Below are positions 1 through 7,178 of a DNA stretch of 13,454 nt, one piece after another. Numbering within the stretch: the first letter of the stretch is position 1; each line of letters opens with the position of its first letter. The translations under genes were made by a program, and so were the position numbers. The DNA comes from Thermoplasmata archaeon. GTDB lineage: Bacteria; Actinomycetota; Acidimicrobiia; Acidimicrobiales; Acidimicrobiaceae. The notes under the pieces are model-generated. The model saw only the letters and a list, made by a program, of their open reading frames with translations, was not told where the DNA came from and made no database searches. Location of the stretch: the NCBI GenBank assembly GCA_021836665.1, contig JAKBHQ010000480.1:1-13454 (forward strand). The letters are read 5' to 3'.

Positions 1-27
1 ATATAAATAAACTATAAACCACAATAC

Positions 28-183
28 ATGACTACACATTTAGCAATTTCAGACATAGATTCGCTGCTCAGAATAATAAAACACTCTCTATTGGTCGTTC
101 AGGTACCTGAACTACGGTCTAGCGGAATCACCAGAATGTTAAAGTGCCTAAACGCATCGGCTCTACGCATAGTCGGTGGTTAA
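28..183 (+). CDS. possible 51-aa small ORF upstream of tatB
   Basis: An ATG at 28 opens a 51-codon frame that ends in TAA at 181-183, in the same frame as tatB, whose GTG is 9 nt further on. TATAAA lies at 13-18, which would place a transcription start almost at this ATG, so a leaderless message is possible. The peptide has a hydrophobic-basic middle and no motif I recognise. It has no Shine-Dalgarno sequence and could equally be chance in an AT-rich leader. If it is real, it would be co-transcribed with the tat genes. Confidence 0.22.
   Translation: MTTHLAISDIDSLLRIIKHSLLVVQVPELRSSGITRMLKCLNASALRIVGG
97..112. promoter_or_regulatory. perfect 16-bp palindrome upstream of tatB
   Basis: GTTCAGGTACCTGAAC is its own reverse complement over all 16 bases and lies about 80 nt before tatB. 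It has the shape of an operator for a dimeric regulator. The half-sites GTTC/GAAC are in the opposite order to the mycobacterial SOS box (GAAC-N4-GTTC), so it is not a classical LexA site. It is flanked by TTGGTC (91-96) and TACGGT (113-118), which would make a weak -35/-10 pair with the palindrome as spacer. The assignment is an inference from symmetry alone, and the palindrome also lies inside the possible small ORF at 28-183. Confidence 0.35.
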
Positions 184-186
184 GAT
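181..186 (+). promoter_or_regulatory. candidate -10 box for leaderless tatB message
   Basis: TAAGAT matches the actinobacterial TAnnnT -10 pattern and ends 6 nt before the GTG start of tatB, where transcription would begin. No Shine-Dalgarno sequence precedes that GTG, and an in-frame TAA at 181-183 excludes an earlier start, so leaderless translation is a reasonable reading. No convincing -35 box is visible. Confidence 0.35.
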
Positions 187-192
187 GGTTTT

Positions 193-720
193 GTGAGCTT
201 CGATCCAAGTAAGTTATTGATAGTGCTCGTGGTGGCCCTAATAGTATTGGGGCCAGAAAAGCTGCCTCACTTCATGAGGCAGGCTGGTAAGTATCTAAAT
301 GAGTTTCGATCGATGAGAGACCGTCTCAAATCCGAAGTGGATAATGCCTTGGGCGGTATAACTGGGGTATCTACTGGGATAACGAGTCAGATAACGCAGC
401 AGATCGATCCGATAAAGGATGTACTTGGGCAGTTCAGGGGGCAGACCTCCAACCCCTTTTCAATCGGTGGAGCCGTGGGATCGATATTTGGTGGCGCTCC
501 GACGCAATCTACCCAGAAGCCGAACGGGCTAGGTTCTGGTCAAAGCACCTTGAACCCCCAAGAGCAGCCCTCGGAAGTATTGCCAAATACTTTCTATCAA
601 GCGCAGAGACAGATAGCGGAGCACAAAGCGGCTAACGTTGGCTCCAATGACTTTGTTCGGAGATGGTGGGACGTTTCTGGTGATGAGGGCTTCTGGGACG
701 GTAATCCAGTTCTGAATTGA
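193..720 (+). CDS. tatB: TatB-like (TatA/B family) twin-arginine translocase subunit
   Basis: This is a membrane subunit of the Tat pathway, which exports folded proteins across the cytoplasmic membrane. The 175-aa product has the family layout: a short N-terminal membrane helix (about residues 6-20), a hinge with VLGPEKLP (18-25), an amphipathic helix (about 26-52), and a long polar Gln/Gly/Ser/Pro-rich tail ending in a Trp-rich stretch (about 158-168). GPxxLP with an acidic residue after the proline is more typical of TatB than of TatA, which usually has FGxxKLP. In mycobacteria, however, the gene in this slot before tatC and helY is tatA, so the TatA/TatB choice is uncertain. The GTG start is forced by a TAA at 181-183. 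tatC follows with no terminator. Confidence 0.85.
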   Translation: MSFDPSKLLIVLVVALIVLGPEKLPHFMRQAGKYLNEFRSMRDRLKSEVDNALGGITGVSTGITSQITQQIDPIKDVLGQFRGQTSNPFSIGGAVGSIFGGAPTQSTQKPNGLGSGQSTLNPQEQPSEVLPNTFYQAQRQIAEHKAANVGSNDFVRRWWDVSGDEGFWDGNPVLN

Positions 721-739
721 GTTATCGTTGACGATAAAG

Positions 740-1516
740 ATGTGGAAAAAACAGAAGGCGCCAGATGGGTCCCTTGGGTCAAAGGGCTCCATGCCGCTGC
801 TCGAACACCTGGCCGAGCTTCGTAGGCGGCTTGTAATATCTGCTGTGGCCGTAACGGTGCTTGCTATTGCAAGTTATGGTTTTTACGGTCATATGCTCGC
901 TTTTCTGCTTCATCCGCTATGCATTGCAGAGCCGAAGAATCAGTGCAAGCTCTACGTTACTTCGCCACTGGACGGGTTCGCACTCCGAATCAAGGTTGCC
1001 GGTTACGCTGGACTCTTTTTTGCGTCACCGGTCGTGCTACTGCAAATTTGGCGCTTTATTGCGCCAGGTCTCAAGAATTCGGAACGTAGGTACTCCCTTA
1101 TATTCGTTTCATCGTCGATATCCCTATTTACGCTCGGCGGTTTTGTGGCCTATACGGCATTCCCGCATGCACTTCAGTTTTTGCAAGGAGCGGCGGGTAC
1201 CTATGTACATCCGATCTATACACCACAAAGTTATCTCAATCTTCTTCTTGCTCTAATGGCAGCTTTTGGAGCAGCATTTGAATTTCCTGTGGTTTTGATC
1301 TCCCTCGAACTGCTAGGAGCTGTAACACCAAAGAAACTTGCGCAGTCTCGCAGATGGGCTATCGTAATAATCTTCGCCGTGGCAGCGGTATTTATTCCAA
1401 GCTCAGACCCGTTTTCACTCTTTGCCCTCGCTTTGCCGCTGATTTTCTTTTATGAAATCTCGATCTTGATAGGTAGATTGGTGCTTAGAAGGCGGGCGTC
1501 TCCTTCAACAAGTTAG
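740..1516 (+). CDS. tatC: Sec-independent protein translocase TatC
   Basis: TatC is the six-helix membrane receptor that binds twin-arginine signal peptides and nucleates the translocase. Numbered from ATG 740 (258 aa, the length of E. coli TatC), visible signatures include HLAELRRRL (23-31), TSPLDGF (74-80), the cytoplasmic loop IAPGLKNSERRY (107-118) with the conserved Glu115, FGAAFEFP (176-183) with Glu181, and PSSDPFSLFALALP (220-233) with Asp223. The start is ambiguous. TTG 728 and ATG 740 give an N-terminal extension like that of mycobacterial TatC. ATG 791 has the best Shine-Dalgarno-like sequence (AAAGGG, 781-786) and begins right at the conserved first helix. The gene starts 19 nt after tatB and is followed 10 nt later by helY, so the three form an operon. 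Confidence 0.95.
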   Translation: MWKKQKAPDGSLGSKGSMPLLEHLAELRRRLVISAVAVTVLAIASYGFYGHMLAFLLHPLCIAEPKNQCKLYVTSPLDGFALRIKVAGYAGLFFASPVVLLQIWRFIAPGLKNSERRYSLIFVSSSISLFTLGGFVAYTAFPHALQFLQGAAGTYVHPIYTPQSYLNLLLALMAAFGAAFEFPVVLISLELLGAVTPKKLAQSRRWAIVIIFAVAAVFIPSSDPFSLFALALPLIFFYEISILIGRLVLRRRASPSTS

Positions 1517-1526
1517 GTTCGAAATT

Positions 1527-4229
1527 TTGGATTCAGGCTTCCGCGAAGTATTTATGGGCCAGGTCGGTTTTGAACTGGACGAGTTCCAGCTCTCAGCTTT
1601 CGACCTAATAGATCGAGGGGAGTCGGTCTTGGTGGCGGCTCCCACTGGTTCGGGAAAGACGCTGGTAGGCCTCTACGCAATTGAACGAGTCCTTAAACAG
1701 GGGGCTAAGGCGTATTATACTACGCCCCTGAAAGCCCTATCGAATCAGAAATATGTCGAATTTTGCTCCTCCTTTGGCAGCGCAAAGGTAGGTTTGCTGA
1801 CTGGTGACAATTCAATTCGCCCAGACGCCGATGTCGTTGTCATGACCACTGAGGTTCTGAGAAATATGCTTTATGCAGGTTCTTCCGAAATTGACAAGCT
1901 AGGTCTGGTCGTGCTGGACGAGGTCCACTACTTGCAGAATCCCTACAGGGGGGGTGTGTGGGAAGAGGTGATCATCCACCTTCCGCCAACGGTATCCAGA
2001 TCGGGCCTCTCGGCAACGGTTTCAAACGCCGAGGAGTTCGCATCGTGGATGAAGACCGTCAGAGGTTCAATGGAAGCGGTTATCGAGGAGCGCCGACCAG
2101 TTGAGCTCAAGCATCTCTATATTGTCGGAGATAAGAGAAGCGGAACGACGGAATTACTGCCTACATTTGTAGATGGGAAGCCGAATCCTGAGGGACATAC
2201 CTTCGATGCACCTTGGCTTAGTGAAGAGATGTTCAAAAGGCGTTCAAGGCCCAGGGCTTACTCGCCGAGCAGGGTGGACGTACTCGCGAAGCTCTCGGCA
2301 GCGGAGGCACTTCCCGCAATATACTTCATATTCTCTCGAAATGGCTGCGACGAAGCGGTAAGGAGCGTAAAGCTTTCCGGATTACGATTCACCAGCCAAG
2401 CCGAACGAAAAGAGATTAGGGCAATAGTTTCTGAGAGGACCCAGAATATAGACCCCGCGGACTTAGAAGTCTTAGGCTTTGGTGCTTGGCTTGATGCGTT
2501 GGAAGCGGGTATTGCGGCTCATCACGCTGGTATGGTTCCACCATTTAGGGAAGCGGTCGAGGCCTGCTTCGAGAGATCCCTAGTCAGGGTTGTTTTTGCA
2601 ACGGAGACCTTGAGCCTCGGAGTCAATATGCCAGCTAGATCCGTTGTAATCGAGAAATTGACGAAGTTCAATGGTGAGCGCCACGACCTACTTTCACCTG
2701 GTGAATATACCCAGCTTTCGGGGAGAGCAGGTCGAAGGGGTATAGACGAAGTAGGGCATTGCGTTGTGGTGTGGTCCCCGGCGACAACTTTTTCGCAAGC
2801 GGCATCTCTGGCTTCGACACGGTCATATCCGATTACCTCCTCGTTCCGTCCAAACTACAACATGGCAACAAATTTGGTGAAGGGATTCGCTCCCGACACC
2901 GTCAGGCACCTACTCAACCTCTCCTTTGCACAGTTCAGATCCGACTCGGAAGTCGTCGAGATTGAAGCAGAGCTCGCCCGATTGAGGCGACGCGTAGATG
3001 AAGCACGGCGTGAAGCAGAGTGTGGATTTGGCGATATTTGGGATTACCTGGACAGAAAGGTTAACGGCCACCCGCCGCAGGTGGCCGGGCGGCAGCTAAC
3101 TATGCCTCCTCGGGTGAGACTCGACAGGTTGCGCCCAGGGGATGTTCTTGCGATTGACGACGGAAACTCCACAAAGTTACCACTAGTAGTTGTGCTATCC
3201 ACGGGGGTCCGATCTAATCAAAGGGTAAAAATATTAGCTGTGTCTGGTGTTGGAAGGGTACATCGCCTCACCGGCGTTCACGAGGAGCTACTCCAAATGA
3301 TCGGTTCGGTGGTCCTGCCTCGCCCATATGCGCCGAGCGACACCACATACAAGAAGAAGCTGTCCGGACTGCTTACTCCCTTTGCGTCTCCTGTCTATTC
3401 GCTGGTCGAACCGAAGATTGAAAGGCCCAACAGAAATCGACCTATCGTGGATCAAGAGCTCTTGCGACTAGAGGCCAATCTCCAAGAGTGTGATGATTTC
3501 AAGACCCACCTCAATTCGGCTAAGAAGGCACAGAAGATCCAAGGACGTATATCTGAGCTTTCAAGACGGGTCAGGTCAAAGCTAGAGTCATTGGCAATAC
3601 AGTTTGACCGAGTCGTAGAGATACTCGAGGATCTAGGTTACGTTGAGAATTGGCAGCTCAGTGAGAAGGGGGAGAGGCTTTCACGCCTTTATGCCGAGAG
3701 CGACCTACTCTGCTCAATGGCTATGGAGGAGGGGCTCTTTGTCGGACTCGGTCCAGAAAGTCTTGCTGCGCTAGTGTCGACCCTTACCTATGAAGCCCGG
3801 CCACAATTTCGGGGAGATCCGGGTTTGCCCACCAATTCCGTTGCTGTAAGATATCGCCGCATTCTGGACTTGAGAAAGTCCTTAGTCGCCATGGAAGCGA
3901 AGGCCAGAATTCCCCTCACCCGAGAGCCAGACGCAGGATTTTCTAGAATGATTTTCCGATGGGTGCAGGGAAAGCCTTTGCTGGAAGTATTGGGACCTGA
4001 GAGGCTCCCGGCGGGCGATTTTATTCGAAACGCAAAGCAGCTTTTGGATCTCCTTCGACAAATTAGAGATGTCGCACCAACCGAAGAGGTTCGACTCTGC
4101 GCAGACAAGGCGTGTCGAATGATTTTTAGGGGTGTGGTAGCGGCTTCTTCGCAGGTTTACTTCGACGTAAAGTCACTCGAACGACAGGGTAACTCGCCGG
4201 GACAGGTGGCAAACCCAGAGCTTAACTAG
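1527..4229 (+). CDS. helY: Ski2/Mtr4-like DExH-box RNA helicase (HelY family)
   Basis: A 900-aa superfamily 2 helicase, about the size of mycobacterial HelY. ATP-dependent unwinding of structured RNA is known for Ski2/Mtr4 relatives; the cellular job of bacterial HelY is poorly defined. Motifs appear in order: I APTGSGKT (38-45), Ia TPLKALSNQ (66-74), Ib LTGD (91-94), II DEVH (131-134), III SAT (162-164), IV around IYFIFSR (265-271), V FATETLSLGVNMPAR (357-371), and VI QLSGRAGRRG (396-405). The C-terminal third (about 690-890) has the look of the DSHCT domain of Mtr4/Ski2 proteins. TTG 1527 is preferred because it gives the same distance to motif I as in HelY; ATG 1554 is the alternative. No Shine-Dalgarno is seen, but TAGGTT at 1514-1519 could be a -10 for a leaderless message. 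The tatC-helY adjacency is conserved in actinobacteria. Confidence 0.93.
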   Translation: MDSGFREVFMGQVGFELDEFQLSAFDLIDRGESVLVAAPTGSGKTLVGLYAIERVLKQGAKAYYTTPLKALSNQKYVEFCSSFGSAKVGLLTGDNSIRPDADVVVMTTEVLRNMLYAGSSEIDKLGLVVLDEVHYLQNPYRGGVWEEVIIHLPPTVSRSGLSATVSNAEEFASWMKTVRGSMEAVIEERRPVELKHLYIVGDKRSGTTELLPTFVDGKPNPEGHTFDAPWLSEEMFKRRSRPRAYSPSRVDVLAKLSAAEALPAIYFIFSRNGCDEAVRSVKLSGLRFTSQAERKEIRAIVSERTQNIDPADLEVLGFGAWLDALEAGIAAHHAGMVPPFREAVEACFERSLVRVVFATETLSLGVNMPARSVVIEKLTKFNGERHDLLSPGEYTQLSGRAGRRGIDEVGHCVVVWSPATTFSQAASLASTRSYPITSSFRPNYNMATNLVKGFAPDTVRHLLNLSFAQFRSDSEVVEIEAELARLRRRVDEARREAECGFGDIWDYLDRKVNGHPPQVAGRQLTMPPRVRLDRLRPGDVLAIDDGNSTKLPLVVVLSTGVRSNQRVKILAVSGVGRVHRLTGVHEELLQMIGSVVLPRPYAPSDTTYKKKLSGLLTPFASPVYSLVEPKIERPNRNRPIVDQELLRLEANLQECDDFKTHLNSAKKAQKIQGRISELSRRVRSKLESLAIQFDRVVEILEDLGYVENWQLSEKGERLSRLYAESDLLCSMAMEEGLFVGLGPESLAALVSTLTYEARPQFRGDPGLPTNSVAVRYRRILDLRKSLVAMEAKARIPLTREPDAGFSRMIFRWVQGKPLLEVLGPERLPAGDFIRNAKQLLDLLRQIRDVAPTEEVRLCADKACRMIFRGVVAASSQVYFDVKSLERQGNSPGQVANPELN

Positions 4230-4233
4230 TCGG

Positions 4234-4251
4234 ATCACTTTTAATAGTGAT
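4234..4251. promoter_or_regulatory. inverted repeat between helY and thyX-like gene
   Basis: ATCACT and AGTGAT are perfect 6-bp inverted arms around a TTTAAT spacer, 5 nt after the helY stop and 45 nt before the next start. It could be an operator or a weak helY terminator, but no T-run follows. Only the symmetry supports a regulatory role. Confidence 0.25.
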
Positions 4252-4275
4252 AAATTGGCGGCTACTTTGATGCTT

Positions 4276-4291
4276 GCGCCTAGTATGGCGC
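4276..4291 (+). promoter_or_regulatory. GC hairpin with TAGTAT loop just before the thyX-like start
   Basis: GCGCC and GGCGC are perfect 5-bp arms around TAGTAT (4281-4286), ending 4 nt before ATG 4296. TAGTAT also fits the TAnnnT -10 pattern at 9 nt from the ATG, so transcription could begin nearly at the start codon. No Shine-Dalgarno is present. The element may be a -10 box inside a small operator rather than an RNA hairpin, since an RNA starting near the ATG would not contain it. Confidence 0.3.
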
Positions 4292-4295
4292 GACT

Positions 4296-5909
4296 ATGCA
4301 CGAGGGGACGAGCGACAACAGATCTGAAGAATTTTCCGATGACGAGCGGGAGATTTTGGATCACTATTTTACCAATGTTGATGGCTCGGTTTTCTGCCTG
4401 CGTAATTTAAACGAGACCGTAAAGGCGGCACTGTTTAGTCGATATTCACGTTCAAAGAATTCGATGCGCAGGGTGTTTTTGGACGAGTTTTACCATCAGA
4501 TCGACAATTTCGGTGATCGAAGCCAACTTGAAGTGGGCGGAGAACGGGCCAACAAATTGTTTCGGCGAGTAATAGCGGATTACGGAGACGATTCGGTTGC
4601 GCAGTTGGCAGGTGTTCACATCGCTTTGGAAGGGGTCTCAAACGTACTGACGAAGGTGATTGAGAGGCCAAGACTCATGTCTTACCTCGAGCAGTCGACG
4701 AGGTACCTTAGCTTTGGGAAGCGAGCTGACGGCACCTACCCCTTTGCCATACCACCCGAATTGAGCCCGGAAGATTCCGTCACCTACTCAAGGGCGATGA
4801 ATGAGGTGTTTAGTCTCTATGAAATCACAGCGGCCAAGGTACGCGGATACCTTGAAGCAAATTTGTCGGATAAGAGTGACACTGATATGGTGCGAGCGGC
4901 ACAGGCTGCTTCGTTTGACGCAGCGAGGGGCGTGCTACCTGCGAGCGTAATTTCCAATGTCGGGGTATTCGGATCCCCTCAATCGCTTGAGGGATTGATA
5001 ATGCACCTGCGGGCGTCGGAATTGAGTGAAGCCAAGATTTTTGCCGAAATGGCCAAGGCGGAGCTAGAAAAGGTAGTTCCCGCCTTTATATCTCGCTTGG
5101 ACCAGCCTGATAGGGGACTGCGATGGGTCGATTATCTTTCGTTGACTAAGGCCGCCACGAGGGAGTTTGTCCACCAGCTGGTTGGAGAGGAAGAAGAGCA
5201 TGGGAGTACGGTCGATGTCTCTCTCTACAGCTTCGATCCCGATGGCGAAGCCAGGGTTGCCCGAAACATAATCTGTTCCGAGAGCCGGCTCTCGGTGGAA
5301 CAAGCACAAGAAGTGGTGTCAAAGCTTAACGCTGCCCAGCTAGACGAACTCTTTTCTGTCTATGTTGGCGATAGGGCGAACAGGCGGCACAAGCCAGGTC
5401 GGGCTTTTGAAGCGACCCAGTATGGCTTTGACGTGGTTTCAGACTACGGATCTTTCAGGGATATGCAGCGCCATCGCCTTTTGTCGATAGATTGGCAGAC
5501 TCTAGAGACTTCTTTGGGTTACAACGTTCCAAGTTTGGTGAATGAAGCAGGCGCTGGCGATGATTTTTGTCGTGCCATGAACATCTCCCATGATGCCAAT
5601 GAAGACTTGAGCCTTCGTTACCCCAAAGCGGTAGCTAGCTATTCGGTGTGCATGGCTTACCGAATTAGGTATCAGATGCTGATGTCGGCACGAGAAGCGA
5701 TGCACGTATGCGAACTCAGATCACAGCCGTCCGGCCATCCCAGTTACCGCAGGATTGCTCGAGAAATGCATCGGTTGATAGCCGAGGTAGCGAAGCATTC
5801 GCGAGTTGCGATGTCGATGGCATACGTCGACAACAATGATGAAAAGTTGGGCCGATTGGAAGATGAGAGGCGAATTTCTGAGAAAAAGCGCCTATTTCTA
5901 CCAGAATAA
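4296..5909 (+). CDS. tandem-domain ThyX-like (FAD-dependent thymidylate synthase family) protein
   Basis: ThyX makes dTMP from dUMP using FAD and methylene-tetrahydrofolate. This 537-aa protein is about twice the usual ThyX length and contains two ThyX-like halves. Half 1 has GVSNVLTKVIERPRLMSYLEQSTRY (113-137), matching the RHRxxSxNExSxR signature but with His changed to Pro125 and Asn to Leu131. Half 2 has RHRLLS (392-397) but loses the following Glu, Ser and Arg (Trp400, Thr402, Glu404), while keeping a ThyX-like AREAMHVCELR (465-475) that half 1 lacks. Double-length ThyX-like proteins occur in actinobacteria and other phyla, usually annotated simply as thymidylate synthase. Whether this one is catalytic is unclear: a composite site from both halves or a non-synthase flavoprotein are both possible. 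ATG 4296 is the first start after an in-frame TAG at 4281-4283. It lies 66 nt after helY. Confidence 0.85.
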   Translation: MHEGTSDNRSEEFSDDEREILDHYFTNVDGSVFCLRNLNETVKAALFSRYSRSKNSMRRVFLDEFYHQIDNFGDRSQLEVGGERANKLFRRVIADYGDDSVAQLAGVHIALEGVSNVLTKVIERPRLMSYLEQSTRYLSFGKRADGTYPFAIPPELSPEDSVTYSRAMNEVFSLYEITAAKVRGYLEANLSDKSDTDMVRAAQAASFDAARGVLPASVISNVGVFGSPQSLEGLIMHLRASELSEAKIFAEMAKAELEKVVPAFISRLDQPDRGLRWVDYLSLTKAATREFVHQLVGEEEEHGSTVDVSLYSFDPDGEARVARNIICSESRLSVEQAQEVVSKLNAAQLDELFSVYVGDRANRRHKPGRAFEATQYGFDVVSDYGSFRDMQRHRLLSIDWQTLETSLGYNVPSLVNEAGAGDDFCRAMNISHDANEDLSLRYPKAVASYSVCMAYRIRYQMLMSAREAMHVCELRSQPSGHPSYRRIAREMHRLIAEVAKHSRVAMSMAYVDNNDEKLGRLEDERRISEKKRLFLPE

Positions 5910-5978
5910 GTTGGAATGAAGCGATTATATGTAGGTGTTTGGATCGAGGCAGTTAGTATTCGGTCGAACAGTTTGTGC

Positions 5979-5983
5979 AGAGG
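5979..5983 (+). promoter_or_regulatory. ribosome binding site fixing the DUF4193 start
   Basis: AGAGG ends 5 nt before ATG 5989, a well-placed Shine-Dalgarno. It favours this ATG over the in-frame GTG at 5935, which would add 18 residues unlike the rest of the protein. Confidence 0.6.
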
Positions 5984-5988
5984 TTGAG

Positions 5989-6588
5989 ATGGCCAGGAAA
6001 AAAAAGAGCGAAGAATTAGTAGATGAGGTCGAGGAAGTTGGCAAAGGGCTTGATCCTCTGGCCGAAGACCACGTATTCGAAGACGAAGAGGATGACGAGA
6101 CCGAAGGTTTTGGCGAGGAGCCAGATTTTATTTCAGAAGAGGATTTCGAGGAAGAGGAAGTCGAATTCGACGACGATATTGATTTCGACGACGACGTAGA
6201 TTTTGTAGATGTCCTTGAAGATGATCTCGTAGACGACATCGATGACGTCCTTGTAGACGACGAGGTAGAAGACGATGAGGACGATGAACTCGAGACAGAC
6301 GATGACGAATCGGCACTTGAAGACTCGGCTGAATCCGACGAAGATGATGATGATTTTGACGATATCGATGAAGACGAAGTCGAAGCGAGCCTCGACGACA
6401 TACTTCGCGAGCGCCTGGTAGTCATTGACGACGACGATGACGATCTAGAAGCCGATGATCGAGGAGAAACGATAACGAGGGTGCTCCCGAGGCAGCCCGA
6501 TGAATTCGTATGTCAGTCATGCTTTCTTGTGAAGAAAAGAAGCCAGTTGGCCGATCCAAAGCGCTCATTCTGTCGGGATTGCGTCTAG
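5989..6588 (+). CDS. DUF4193 family hyperacidic zinc-ribbon protein
   Basis: The product is 199 aa. Its C-terminus carries the DUF4193 signature: VLPRQPDEFVCQSCFLV (165-181) followed by CRDC, giving Cys175, Cys178, Cys195 and Cys198 as a CxxC...CxxC metal ribbon. Mycobacterial members such as Rv2699c end in the same way but are only about 100 aa. The extra length here is an Asp/Glu-rich segment (about residues 8-160). By my count about 92 of the 199 residues are acidic, after a short basic start (ARKKKS). The family's function is not established. The acidic domain could mimic nucleic acid or bind basic proteins, which is inference. A partner gene follows after 10 nt. The acidic run comes from GAC/GAT/GAA/GAG codons and makes a meaningless Ser-rich ORF on the other strand. 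Confidence 0.85.
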   Translation: MARKKKSEELVDEVEEVGKGLDPLAEDHVFEDEEDDETEGFGEEPDFISEEDFEEEEVEFDDDIDFDDDVDFVDVLEDDLVDDIDDVLVDDEVEDDEDDELETDDDESALEDSAESDEDDDDFDDIDEDEVEASLDDILRERLVVIDDDDDDLEADDRGETITRVLPRQPDEFVCQSCFLVKKRSQLADPKRSFCRDCV

Positions 6589-6598
6589 GTTTTCTTCC

Positions 6599-7144
6599 AT
6601 GACTCAAGAGGAAGGCCCGACCTACGGTCCCGAAGGTTTTGACCCTAGAAGTTTTGTCAAGGATGTCGTCTATTTTTCGGTTGGAGTAACGTCAGCCTTG
6701 GCAAAGGCGGTCCCTACCGCGGCCAAAGACGGCGAGAGAATAGTTGCTGAAAAGATTCAGTCGGCGGAGATGGTAGGTAGGCTCACCGTCGGCTTTCTGA
6801 GACATAGCTATGGACCGAAGGTCGATGAAGTAGTCTCTGGTGTGAAGAAGCTCTTTGGAGGAGCTTCAGGCGGTAATAAAGAAGATAGAAGCCGAGATAA
6901 CGCAGCGGACAGAACTGCTGGGGAAGCTAAGCCATCGCAATCGGCAGGTAATTCTGGAGTGGTCGGAACGATTGCCAACTACGATCAATTGACTGCTGCT
7001 CAGGTAATACGACACCTCGAACTTCTCGGCGAAGAGGAGCTCGCCGAAGTTGAGGGATACGAACTAGCTGGCAGGAGACGAAGAACTATCCTGAATCGCC
7101 TTTCTGAGATTCGTGAAAATCGCATTGCGCAACAAGGCGATTAG
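6599..7144 (+). CDS. conserved protein of unknown function with C-terminal helical domain
   Basis: A 181-aa protein I cannot assign. The N-terminal part (about 14-88) contains a mildly hydrophobic stretch (about 19-38) and an amphipathic region. A low-complexity Lys/Asp/Ser/Gly linker (about 90-122) leads to a compact charged C-terminal domain (126-172) beginning IANYDQLTAAQVIRHL and containing GYELAGRRRRTILNRL. Short C-terminal helical domains of this type (YDxLTAAQV...YExxxRxRxTVL) recur at the ends of assorted actinobacterial proteins. It starts 10 nt after the DUF4193 stop, so the two are probably co-transcribed. No Shine-Dalgarno is visible. TAGGTT at 6586-6591, overlapping the DUF4193 stop codon, is 7 nt from the ATG and could drive a leaderless message. 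Confidence 0.75.
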   Translation: MTQEEGPTYGPEGFDPRSFVKDVVYFSVGVTSALAKAVPTAAKDGERIVAEKIQSAEMVGRLTVGFLRHSYGPKVDEVVSGVKKLFGGASGGNKEDRSRDNAADRTAGEAKPSQSAGNSGVVGTIANYDQLTAAQVIRHLELLGEEELAEVEGYELAGRRRRTILNRLSEIRENRIAQQGD

Positions 7145-7178
7145 CTGCTATCCTCCGTTTATTCAACTTTGCGGGTCA

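Noticed and set aside
97..112. LexA/SOS box
   Set aside because: The half-sites are in the reverse order to GAAC-N4-GTTC and the downstream genes are not SOS genes.
3066..3086. GGCCACC/GGTGGCC inverted repeat inside helY
   Set aside because: It lies in a coding linker between helicase core and C-terminal region (Gly-His-Pro-Pro); no promoter or terminator context, so likely codon-driven.
5925..6425. Ser-rich 166-codon minus-strand frame
   Set aside because: It is the mirror of Asp/Glu codons in the DUF4193 gene; the extreme Ser content is an artefact of reading GAC/GAT-type codons in reverse.
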